Source: Acidobacteriota bacterium (GTDB taxonomy: Bacteria; Acidobacteriota; Terriglobia; Terriglobales; Acidobacteriaceae). Taken from it: a stretch of DNA of 64,000 nt. Every line of letters begins with the position of its first letter. Within the stretch, counting starts at the first letter, position 1. The stretch lies in contig JAJZBZ010000001.1 in the NCBI GenBank assembly GCA_021846275.1, positions 833,439 to 897,438 on the forward strand. The letters run 5' to 3'. The position numbers and the translations under genes are program-made. A model generated the notes under the pieces. It saw only the letters and a program-made list of their open reading frames with translations. It ran no database searches and was not told the origin of the DNA. Positions 1-7,629 of the stretch are shown here, piece by piece.

Positions 1-1
1 G

Positions 2-1084
2 AATGGCAAGCCTGCGCGCGGCTATCGCGAGATTCTGTTTCTGCCGACGCGGAATCTGCGGATGGAGAAGTACACCGGCGTGAAGATGGACGCGGCGACG
101 CCGGGCGCGGCGCGGCGCGCGGGCGTGGACGAGGTGATGCCGATGACGGCGCTGCCGTCGGTGCTGGGCGCGATGATCGTGGCCGACCGTGGCGTGGCTG
201 GCAAACTGTGGACGGAGCCGGGTGAGGCTACCGCGGCCGCCCTGCTGCCGTGGACGGCGACGACGCTGGGCGACGACGCGCCGCCGAAGGCGCACGACCT
301 GACGGAGCTGACGACACCGCTGCGACAGATCAAGGATGCGGGCGAGATTGCGCTGCTGACCAAGGCGGCGAATGCGTCGATGGACGCGCAGAGGCTGATG
401 ATTCGCTCGGTGAAGCCGGGCGTGACGGAGCGGGCGATTGCCGGCGAGATGATTGCGCGGATGATGGAAAATGGCTGCGAGCGGCCGTCGTATGCGCCGA
501 TTGTGGGCGCGGGAATCAACTCGACGACGCTGCATTATTCGGAAAATTCGGCAACGATGGAGGCAGGCGACGTGGTGGTGGTGGATGCGGCCTGCGAGTA
601 CAGCATGTACGCCTCGGACATTACGCGGACGGTGCCGGTTTCCGGGCATTTCACGGCGCGACAGCGGGAGGTGTATGACGTTGTGCTGGGCGCGCAGCGC
701 GCGGCTGCGGCGGCCTTTGTGGCGGGAAAATCGACGATCAACGATCCCTACCATCGCGACCCGAATTCGCTGGATTCGGTCGCGTGGCAGTATATCCACG
801 ACCACGGCAAGGGACTGCACGGCGAGCCGCTGAGCGATTACTGGATTCACGGGCTGGGACACATGGTCGGGATCGACGTTCATGATCCGGCGCAGTACCC
901 GGTGGTGCTGAAGCCGGGGATGGTCTTCACGATCGAGCCGGGAGTTTATATTCCGCAGGAGAAGCTTGGCGTGCGCATTGAGGACACGTTCGTTGTGGGC
1001 GCGGATGGCAGGCTGATCGACCTGATTGCCAGCCTGCCGCACACGGCTGAGCATGTGGAGGCAGCGATGAAGGCGAAGCAATGA
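2..1084 (+). CDS. pepP: Xaa-Pro aminopeptidase (aminopeptidase P, M24 family), 5' truncated by the window edge
   Basis: The reading frame is open from base 2, and the first codons (read as YREILFLPTRNLRMEKY) already fit aminopeptidase P, so the true start lies outside the window; 360 residues are visible. The pita-bread metallopeptidase domain is recognisable by its dinuclear metal ligands in order: the VVVVDAAC aspartate, the YASDITR aspartate about ten residues on, the histidine of HGLGHMVGIDVHD, the glutamate of FTIEPGVY and the last glutamate of VRIEDTF. The enzyme removes N-terminal residues preceding proline, normally in the cytosol. Its TGA overlaps the ATG of the next gene (ATGA at 1081-1084), implying translational coupling. 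Family assignment is firm; the exact substrate is not determined. Confidence 0.93.
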   Translation, partial: NGKPARGYREILFLPTRNLRMEKYTGVKMDAATPGAARRAGVDEVMPMTALPSVLGAMIVADRGVAGKLWTEPGEATAAALLPWTATTLGDDAPPKAHDLTELTTPLRQIKDAGEIALLTKAANASMDAQRLMIRSVKPGVTERAIAGEMIARMMENGCERPSYAPIVGAGINSTTLHYSENSATMEAGDVVVVDAACEYSMYASDITRTVPVSGHFTARQREVYDVVLGAQRAAAAAFVAGKSTINDPYHRDPNSLDSVAWQYIHDHGKGLHGEPLSDYWIHGLGHMVGIDVHDPAQYPVVLKPGMVFTIEPGVYIPQEKLGVRIEDTFVVGADGRLIDLIASLPHTAEHVEAAMKAKQ

Positions 1085-1434
1085 ATTCGATGCGGAAGAC
1101 GGCGGACGACGAGGCGGAATCGCCGCTCGACGTGGCCGGGCTATGCCGCGTCTTTCGCGCGCAGCTTGCGGCCTGCCTCACAGAAAGCGCTGGCGGACGC
1201 GCGGGGCTGTTCGCCGCGAGCGCAGACGAAGTGGAGCCGTGGCCGGAGGCGGAGAAACTGCGCGCGCTGGCCGTGGCGATTCATGGGTTGACGGCGCAGC
1301 TTCGGCTTGATCTGGAGGACGCGAGAGTGGTGGACGAGTATCTGGACCTGTGCTCGATGCACGGCGAGAGCCACCCGGGCGAGGCGCGGCTGGCGAGGCA
1401 GTTTCTGGAGCATCTGGAGACGGGCGCGGCATGA
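1081..1434 (+). CDS. hypothetical protein, 117 aa, coupled to aminopeptidase P
   Basis: I do not recognise a family. The 117-residue product is acidic, rich in Ala, Glu and Leu, has no signal peptide or membrane segment, and is predicted by eye to be largely helical, with a C-terminal helix reading ARLARQFLEHLE. It starts in the ATGA that ends the upstream peptidase and itself ends in an ATGA shared with the next gene, so all three genes form one coupled transcription unit. Codon use matches the flanking genes, which supports it being real. Function cannot be assigned from the sequence. Confidence 0.7.
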   Translation: MNSMRKTADDEAESPLDVAGLCRVFRAQLAACLTESAGGRAGLFAASADEVEPWPEAEKLRALAVAIHGLTAQLRLDLEDARVVDEYLDLCSMHGESHPGEARLARQFLEHLETGAA

Positions 1435-1817
1435 TCGTTCTGCGCACATTTCTGACGCTGGTGGCGGGGTTTGCGGCGATGGCGGCTGTGCTTGCGCTGG
1501 CTGCCGTGATGGCGCGATGGGTTGGACGAAAAAATGGCAGCGAGGGTGGCAGGTCGTCCGCAGGCGAGATGGCGTGGAATCTGGCGGCAACACTGCTGGC
1601 CGCGCTGGTCGGAGGGTATGTGACGGCGACGGTTGCCCCGCTGAATCCGCTGATTCACGCACTGGCGCTGGCGCTGATCGTGCTGCTGCTGGGTGGGATG
1701 AGCGCCGTGCAACAACGCGGGCAAGCACCGATCTGGTTTGCGCTGCTGATGGTTGCGCTGGCTCCGTGCGCGGTGATTCTGGGCGGGCTGCTGCGGCTGA
1801 AGCAGCTTGGCATCTGA
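1431..1817 (+). CDS. small hydrophobic membrane protein, 128 aa
   Basis: The start is placed at the ATG of the ATGA overlap (1431) rather than at an earlier in-frame codon that would lie inside the upstream gene. The protein has a hydrophobic N-terminal helix (TFLTLVAGFAAMAAVLALAA), a short basic/polar loop (WVGRKNGSEGG) and about three further hydrophobic segments ending in a charged tail (LRLKQLGI), so it is probably a four-helix inner-membrane protein. No family is recognised. It is the last gene of the peptidase operon; the next gene is convergent and a perfect hairpin lies between them. Confidence 0.72.
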   Translation: MIVLRTFLTLVAGFAAMAAVLALAAVMARWVGRKNGSEGGRSSAGEMAWNLAATLLAALVGGYVTATVAPLNPLIHALALALIVLLLGGMSAVQQRGQAPIWFALLMVALAPCAVILGGLLRLKQLGI

Positions 1818-1845
1818 TGGGCATCAAGAGGGATCAGAAAATGAA

Positions 1846-1875
1846 ACGGCCCTCCCGCGTTTGCAGGAGGGCCGT
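1846..1875 (-). terminator. intrinsic terminator between convergent genes
   Basis: A perfect 10-bp stem (ACGGCCCTCC at 1846-1855 with GGAGGGCCGT at 1866-1875) encloses a 10-nt loop. Read on the minus strand it is followed by a T-rich tract (TTTCATTTT), so it mainly serves the beta-barrel gene. It may also stop the plus-strand operon, although that side lacks a T-run. Confidence 0.8.
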
Positions 1876-1892
1876 GGAAACGCCCGAACTGA

Positions 1893-2777
1893 TTACCAGC
1901 GCAGGCCGATGGTGATGGGCACGAGTTCGGTGCGTCCCAGGCCCTGAGAGCTACCCTTGCCGGGCGTGTCGATCCAGAGATAGCGAGCCTCAACGTAGAT
2001 GCGGAGACGGCTGACGCCACCCATGTCCGGGCTGCCCAGGCGGTGAGACAGACCGAGTCCACCGTTAATGCCACCCTGGTTGCTGGAGAAGTGGCTGACG
2101 GTCACATTCGAGTAGCCGCCGTAGCAGAAGTAGTAGCAGTAGGTGACGGGTTGAGGATCGGTGAAGCTGGTCAGTTTGCGATAGAAGCCGCCGCCGCCGG
2201 TGAGGTAAATGTCACTGGCGCGCTTAGGGAAGAGATCGTAAACCGGATCGACGGTGAAGGACCAGATGTGCGCGTTGCCGCCGGCGGATCCGGCCTGGCG
2301 CGTGAGAAATGCGGGCAGCTTGTCGTCGATGAACTGGTATTCAACCAGAGCGCTGAGATGGCTGGTGAACTTCCATCCCGCGCCGAGCGTGACCTGCGGA
2401 CCCCAGGTGATGACCTTGGAATCGGGGCCATACGGAGCATCGGCACCACCACCACCCTCGAATGAGAGATGGTTTTTCCAGCCGGTGGCATGACGGTTGT
2501 AGCCGTGATAGACCTGGCCGCCCGCCGCAGGATTGGCTGCCGGCTCCGGTGCCGCAGGCAGCGCCGTCAGCCCTGCCGTCAGGTCGCCCACCCCGTCCGT
2601 GCTCCAGGCATCGGAGCTGGAAAGCCCGGTGGTGGAGCTGGAAAACGAGTTGCTGTCAGCAGTCGGATTGGCAGCCGCGCGCGCGGGCAGAGCGGCGAAC
2701 GAAAGCAGCCCGAATGCGGCGACCAGAGCGGTGGCACTCACTGAGCGGGAAGAACGGAAACGGGAAGGTTGGGACAT
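1893..2777 (-). CDS. outer-membrane beta-barrel protein with signal peptide
   Basis: The start is set at 2777 because the codon is preceded by a GAGGTG Shine-Dalgarno sequence and opens a clear signal peptide (basic RFRSSRS, hydrophobic ALVAAFGLLSFAA, cleavage near ALPARA-A); longer in-frame starts lack these. The 294-residue product has a low-complexity Ser/Thr/Ala linker after the signal, then alternating aromatic/hydrophobic beta-strands (HLSALVEYQF, RIYVEARYLW) and ends in W after VPITIGLRW, the terminal aromatic expected of outer-membrane barrels. It resembles OmpA/OmpW-like eight-stranded barrels common in Acidobacteriota, but no specific ligand can be named. Confidence 0.85.
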   Translation of the reverse strand: MSQPSRFRSSRSVSATALVAAFGLLSFAALPARAAANPTADSNSFSSSTTGLSSSDAWSTDGVGDLTAGLTALPAAPEPAANPAAGGQVYHGYNRHATGWKNHLSFEGGGGADAPYGPDSKVITWGPQVTLGAGWKFTSHLSALVEYQFIDDKLPAFLTRQAGSAGGNAHIWSFTVDPVYDLFPKRASDIYLTGGGGFYRKLTSFTDPQPVTYCYYFCYGGYSNVTVSHFSSNQGGINGGLGLSHRLGSPDMGGVSRLRIYVEARYLWIDTPGKGSSQGLGRTELVPITIGLRW

Positions 2778-3109
2778 GGTGCACCTCGAAAAGGTATTTG
2801 AACTTCGTTCTCGACGAATTGGATGCTGCGCACTCCACATGGTTTGACACGGAATGCGTGGAAAAGTTGCAGTCGGTGCGCTTTCGTTCAGGTCATCAAA
2901 ACAGCGTGTCAGAGTTTCGAGCAGAACCGCAACAGGTGAACCGGGAGTAATAACTGGCCGGACTGCCGTTCTGTGAGGAACGGCAGCATTGGCATGGACT
3001 TCGCCGTGCGCAGTAGCTGTGATTCCGCCCAACACCCTGACCTGTTGGAAACAGACTGCAGCGGGTTGGTTGCTCAGCGCGTACTGCTGTCCGGTATGCG
3101 CATCGGAGA
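2778..3109. other. 332-bp intergenic region holding a dispersed palindrome
   Basis: No supportable gene lies between the RNase E/G stop codon and the barrel gene start. Apart from the barrel gene's ribosome-binding site, the notable content is the hairpin at 2963-2986, whose stem recurs near 31.4 kb. No convincing T-tract terminator for the RNase gene was seen. Confidence 0.6.
2963..2986 (-). repeat. dispersed palindromic repeat, copy 1
   Basis: A 9-bp perfect stem CTGCCGTTC/GAACGGCAG encloses a 6-nt loop. On the minus strand the unit reads ATGCTGCCGTTCCTC, three variable bases, then GAACGGCAG. This matches the plus-strand copy at 31406-31434 including loop bases, so the two look like members of one repeat family and not independent terminators. 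Neither copy is followed by a T-run. Confidence 0.6.
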
Positions 3110-5950
3110 TCAGCCCTGAATGTCGAACTGCTCCGGATGAAGCGTGGCGTCGTTCTTGACCAGCACGCTCTTTCCTGTGAGCGATTCGAACTCGCCGAGC
3201 CAGCGGGCGTTGCCGGATTTGAGCACCTTGGCCGTCTCCGGATGAACGCGCAGCGTGATCTCGCTCTGCTCGAAGTGGCGACGCATCTTGCGCATCTCGC
3301 TGTAGATTTCGTTGGCCACGGTGGTTGGACTTTTCACCATGCCGGTGGCCTGGCAGACCGGGCAGGGCACGCTGAGCGTGCGCTCCAGCGACTGCTTGAC
3401 ACGCTTTCGCGTAATGGCCACGAGTCCAAAGTCATTGAACTGGAGAACCTTGGTCGGAGCGCGATCCTGCTTGAGCGCCTCTTCGAGCGCCGTGAGCACG
3501 CGCGCGCGATTTCGGCGCTCGTCCATGTCGATGAAGTCGATGACGATGATGCCGCCGAGGTCACGGAGGCGAATCTGGCGCACGATCTCCGGAATGGCGT
3601 CGAGGTTGGTCCTGAGGATGGTGTCCTCGAGGCGAGCCGTCTTGCCGACGTATTTTCCGGTGTTGATGTCGATGGCGACGAGCGCCTCGGTCTGGTTGAT
3701 GACGATCGAGCCGCCGCTCTTGAGCCAGACCTTGGAGCGCAGAGCCTTGGAAATCTCATCCTGAATGCCGAAGTGCTCAAAGAGCGGAAGCTCCTTGTTG
3801 TAGAGCTTGACGCGGCGCACGAGTTCCGGCGAGAAGCGGTTGAGGAAGCGGACGATGCGCTCGTAATCGGCTTCGGAATCGACCCAGATGTGGGAGAAAT
3901 TGTCGCTGACCTGGTCGCGCAGGATGCGTTCGATGAGGTTGAGGTCGTGGTAGATGAGCGCGGGAGGACGGGAACTGTCGGCGCGCTGGCGAATCTCGCT
4001 CCAGAGATGAATGAGGAAGCGGAGATCGGCGCGCAGCTCGTCTTCGCTGGCCCCTTCGGCAGCCGTGCGGACGATGAATCCGCCGGTGGCCTCGCCGCGC
4101 TCGCTGAGCAGAATCCGCTTGAGGCGCTGACGCTCCTCGTCGGACTCGATCTTGCGGCTGACGCCGACGTGACTGACCGTGGGCATGAAGACGAGGAAGC
4201 GGCCAGGGAGCGCGATGTGGCTGGTGATGCGAGCGCCCTTTTGCGCGATCGGCTCCTTGGCAATCTGGACGAGAATCTCCTGGCCGGGCTTGAGCAGGTC
4301 GCTGATGATGGGCAGGTCAGAGGTCTGCGCGGCGCGGCGCGTCATGGGACGGCGAGCTTCGCCCGTGGAACGCTCGGACGAACGGCCTTCGCGCGGCTCA
4401 CGACTGTCGCGGGATTCGCGGTTGTCGCGGCCACGTCCGCCGCGTCCCCGGTTACGGCTTTGGCCGCCGCGGCCACGTCCGGAGCCGTCACGCGGTGAGC
4501 CGGATTCTCCGTCGCGCACGGGGCGCTGGTGGGTTTCCAACTGGACCTCGTGGAGCATCTCGCCGATGACGCCGGAGCGGACCTGCTGCTGGAGGGTTTC
4601 TTCTTCGAGATCGGAGGAATCGTGCTCGTCGGAGACGCGCAGCGCGTGGTGCGAGAGATCGTACTCCTCGGCTTCAATCTCCTCTTCTTCGACATGGCCA
4701 CTGCCGGGCGAAAAAGCGGAAACGCCGCGCACAGTCGGCTTTTTGCCCGGCTCAGCGGTTTCGCTGCGACGGCGACCGCCGAAGAGATCTTTCAGGCGGA
4801 AGGTGCTGGGCGGGATGGGATCGACATCGTGGCGGGCCGAAGCCTCGTGAATCTCCTCTTCGCTGAACTCTTCCTCAACGAACTCCTCGACGATCTGAGG
4901 CGAAGCAGCGGCGGGTTCAGCCGTGTGTCCTTCAACGGAAGCGGCGTGAACTTCATTTTCCTGCGCATTCGACTGCGCGCTGGAGGACGCGCTGGCTTGC
5001 AGCGTGGCCGGAGCGGCCGGAGCCGCAGACTGGCCGCGATGCCGGGCGAGAGATTCGCCGGGCAGCAGGCCCGTTCCATCCCACTGAATCTCGGTCTCGA
5101 TGAGCGTGGAAGGCCGGGATGGCTTGAAGGCCGGAGGCGCTGGCGATGCTTTGGCCGCGGGCTTTGCAGCAGCTGCGCTCGGCTCAGCCTCAGGCACTCC
5201 GCCGTATCGCGCCAGCGATTCGCCGGGCAGCACGAATGCGGGCGCGGATGTGGCCGCGGATCTGCCGCGACGGCTGTCAGGCTGAGGCGCGTCACCGACC
5301 GGGTGAGTGGCACCGGCGTTGAGCTTGACGGACGGGTCGATTTCGAACTCGGCAACTGAAGATTGCGGGCCTCCGGTCACCTGTCCGGAATCGCTGACGG
5401 ATGAAGTTGCTTCTTCCGGCTCATCGCGACGACCGCCTCTGCGACGGCGACGACCGCGCCAGCGCCGCGTGCCGGAGGCGTCGTCGGTATCGCCAGCAGC
5501 CGATTCATCGGCAGACAAACCCTCGGTCGCTTCAGACGGGCTGGAGACCGGGGCAATGTTCAGGGTCTGGTTCTGGGTGGGAGCGTTCGGTGCCGCAGCT
5601 GCGCTGCGCGGCTCGCGTCCGCCGCCGCTCTGGCGGCGAGAACCGTCGTTGCCGGTTTGCTGGCGGATCGGAGTTCCCTGGGTGGTTGCCCGCTCCAGTT
5701 CGTCGGCGTCTTCCGGTTCTTCCAGTTCAAGGAAGTCGGTGACGTAAAGGAAGGCGTCGCGTTCGAGGCCGATATCAACGAATGCCGACTGCATGCCGGG
5801 CAGGACGCGGGTTACGCGACCCTTGTAAATCGAACCGGCGAGCGTGTACTCATTTTCGCGCTCGTAATAGATCTCAGAAAGCTGATCGTCTTCAAGAATG
5901 GCAAGCCGCGTTTCATGCGGCGTGCTGGATATACAAATCTCCTTGGCCAT
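3110..5950 (-). CDS. rng: ribonuclease E/G family endoribonuclease with a large insertion in the S1 domain
   Basis: The start at 5950 (reading MAKEICISS) follows a GAAAGG ribosome-binding site and gives 946 residues. Residues 1-76 hold the start of the S1 domain (GSIYKGRVTRVLPGMQSAF, then FLYVTDFLE). About 465 residues of charged, Ala/Pro/Ser- and Arg/Gly-rich low-complexity sequence follow before the S1 domain resumes (ISDLLKPGQEILVQ, near residue 544). The catalytic DNase I-like domain has the metal-binding aspartates in VAIDINTGKY (about 753) and IVIDFIDMD (about 800), and the Zn-link motif CPVC (about 862). The enzyme initiates mRNA decay and rRNA processing. It lies downstream of rodA on the same strand with a 581-bp gap that may be its 5' leader. 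In E. coli RNase E the disordered scaffold is C-terminal, so the internal position here is unusual. Confidence 0.92.
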   Translation of the reverse strand: MAKEICISSTPHETRLAILEDDQLSEIYYERENEYTLAGSIYKGRVTRVLPGMQSAFVDIGLERDAFLYVTDFLELEEPEDADELERATTQGTPIRQQTGNDGSRRQSGGGREPRSAAAAPNAPTQNQTLNIAPVSSPSEATEGLSADESAAGDTDDASGTRRWRGRRRRRGGRRDEPEEATSSVSDSGQVTGGPQSSVAEFEIDPSVKLNAGATHPVGDAPQPDSRRGRSAATSAPAFVLPGESLARYGGVPEAEPSAAAAKPAAKASPAPPAFKPSRPSTLIETEIQWDGTGLLPGESLARHRGQSAAPAAPATLQASASSSAQSNAQENEVHAASVEGHTAEPAAASPQIVEEFVEEEFSEEEIHEASARHDVDPIPPSTFRLKDLFGGRRRSETAEPGKKPTVRGVSAFSPGSGHVEEEEIEAEEYDLSHHALRVSDEHDSSDLEEETLQQQVRSGVIGEMLHEVQLETHQRPVRDGESGSPRDGSGRGRGGQSRNRGRGGRGRDNRESRDSREPREGRSSERSTGEARRPMTRRAAQTSDLPIISDLLKPGQEILVQIAKEPIAQKGARITSHIALPGRFLVFMPTVSHVGVSRKIESDEERQRLKRILLSERGEATGGFIVRTAAEGASEDELRADLRFLIHLWSEIRQRADSSRPPALIYHDLNLIERILRDQVSDNFSHIWVDSEADYERIVRFLNRFSPELVRRVKLYNKELPLFEHFGIQDEISKALRSKVWLKSGGSIVINQTEALVAIDINTGKYVGKTARLEDTILRTNLDAIPEIVRQIRLRDLGGIIVIDFIDMDERRNRARVLTALEEALKQDRAPTKVLQFNDFGLVAITRKRVKQSLERTLSVPCPVCQATGMVKSPTTVANEIYSEMRKMRRHFEQSEITLRVHPETAKVLKSGNARWLGEFESLTGKSVLVKNDATLHPEQFDIQG

Positions 5951-6531
5951 GTTGCCTTTCTGTCCTGGGACAAGCCACGAGGACAACCGGCAGGGCACTC
6001 AACTGCGGAGAGACTCGAACAAGAGGAGGTGAATTTTCAGGCATCCCCGCCGCTCGAACACCCTGCGGGGTGGAGCGGGAGATGGCCACCGGCTCAGTGC
6101 GCGGGATGCGCGCGTGAGCCAGGCTCGAAGGCGAAACAGCGCGGCGAATCCGCCTCGTGTTTCGGCTGAGCTTCTGGCAATTTCCTGTTGGAAGCAAAGA
6201 TGTTGTGGCAATTCCAGCCGGGGTCGGCAAACTCCGCATCAGCTTGAAAGCTGCGCGTCTGGCCTGCCGTTTCCCTGGTGATGCCGTTCGGCTGAACGAT
6301 TGCAGGCATGCGGTGAGCAGCGAAACGAACAGGGCCGGGCACAACCGTGCGATCCCCCTGTGTTGCACTGCGTATTCGCCTGTGAGCCGACAACCGTCAA
6401 CTGCCCGTCTTTGCGTCTTCATTCATCCCAATCCTGCCGGAGCGCTCGGTCAGTGGACCCGCCGGCCAGTGATGGTAGTTTTCGGATACCTGCCGAGGAA
6501 GCGGTCAGGCATCCCTTTTTACTGCATAAAC
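5951..6531 (-). other. 581-bp gap upstream of the RNase E/G gene, probable long 5' leader
   Basis: Open frames here have the random composition of shadows and no good ribosome-binding site, so no gene is called. rodA ends at the far side on the same strand. By analogy with E. coli rne, whose 5' untranslated region mediates autoregulation, this may be transcribed leader, but no promoter motif was identified with confidence. Confidence 0.4.
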
Positions 6532-7629
6532 TTAGTTGACAAACCGGCGCATGCGTACATTCATCACCACGCCAAGCGCCAGAAAGGTAAACAACACGGA
6601 AGAACCGCCGTAGCTCATGAGCGGGAGCGGAATCCCCGTGACGGGCATGAATCCGATGACCATGCCGATATTGACCATGATCTGGAAGGTCAAAACCGCA
6701 ACCACCCCCATCACCAGCAGAGAGCCGGGAATGTCGGCCGCAGTTTGAGCGTTCTGGATCAAACGCATCAATATAGCGAAGTATAACAGCAGAACCAGAA
6801 ATGCGCCGACAAAGCCGTGCTCCTCGCTGAAAGCTGCGAAGATGAAGTCCGCATGGGGGATGGGCAGGAAATCGCCCTGCGTCTGGGTGCCTTTTTCCGC
6901 GCCCTGACCCCAGATGCCGCCGGAACCGACGGCGATGAGGGACTGGCGCAGATGATAGCCCGTTCCGCGCGGGTCGGCGTCGGGATTGAGGAAGCTGGTC
7001 AGGCGGGCCTTCTGGTAGGGTTTGATGGCCTTGCCGCTGGACCAGGCGCCGGCGACAACGACCACCGAAACCGTGACCAGCAGCAGCGCCTGACGCCAGT
7101 GAATGCCGCCGAGAAAGAGGCCCGCGACGAGGATCGGGAAGTAGGTGAGCGCCGTTCCCAGGTCGGGCTGGGAGACGACAAGCAGCATGGGCAGGCCCAC
7201 GAGCGCGATGGCCTTGAAGATGTCCGGCCAGGTGAGGCGCCTGCAGCCGAGGTTGGCGAAGTAATGGGCCATGAGCACGATGAGCACCAGCTTGACCCAC
7301 TCCGAGGGCTGGAAGTGGATGGGGCCGAGGCGAATCCAGCGGCGCGCGCCCATGACGCGGGTGCCCACCAGGCGCACGGCCACCAGCGAGACCAGGCAGA
7401 CTCCGTAGGCCCAGTAAGCGAAGTCGAGCAGGCGATGGTAATCGACGCGGGCGAGCAGGAACATGAGCACGAGGCCGCCGCCGATCCAGTACGTCTGCTT
7501 CACATGGAAGCCGATGTACTTGGTGTGCATGGTGGCGGAGTAAATCTCAAAGACCGAGAGCACGCAGAGCGCGAGCACCATGCCGAGCAGCGGCCAGTCG
7601 AAATCGCGGTAACCGAGTGCTTTCTGCAT
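6532..7629 (-). CDS. rodA: rod shape-determining protein RodA (SEDS peptidoglycan polymerase)
   Basis: The 365-residue integral membrane protein is of the FtsW/RodA/SpoVE family, with about ten hydrophobic segments. Diagnostic stretches are RWIRLGPIHFQPSEWVKL, the SQPDLGTAL motif and the C-terminal PLPLMSYGGSS. It polymerises lipid II into glycan strands during cell elongation together with the transpeptidase PBP2. Its ATG overlaps the stop codon of mrdA at 7629 and it ends the mreBCD-mrdA-rodA block, matching the conserved elongasome gene order. The C-terminus ends RMRRFVN, as in many RodA proteins. Identity is secure over FtsW because of the adjacent PBP2 and mre genes. Confidence 0.96.
   Translation of the reverse strand: MQKALGYRDFDWPLLGMVLALCVLSVFEIYSATMHTKYIGFHVKQTYWIGGGLVLMFLLARVDYHRLLDFAYWAYGVCLVSLVAVRLVGTRVMGARRWIRLGPIHFQPSEWVKLVLIVLMAHYFANLGCRRLTWPDIFKAIALVGLPMLLVVSQPDLGTALTYFPILVAGLFLGGIHWRQALLLVTVSVVVVAGAWSSGKAIKPYQKARLTSFLNPDADPRGTGYHLRQSLIAVGSGGIWGQGAEKGTQTQGDFLPIPHADFIFAAFSEEHGFVGAFLVLLLYFAILMRLIQNAQTAADIPGSLLVMGVVAVLTFQIMVNIGMVIGFMPVTGIPLPLMSYGGSSVLFTFLALGVVMNVRMRRFVN

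Noticed and set aside
5913..6422. A 169-codon minus-strand frame upstream of the RNase E/G gene
   Set aside because: It overlaps the RNase start, has random composition rich in Arg, Ser and Pro, and lacks a ribosome-binding site.
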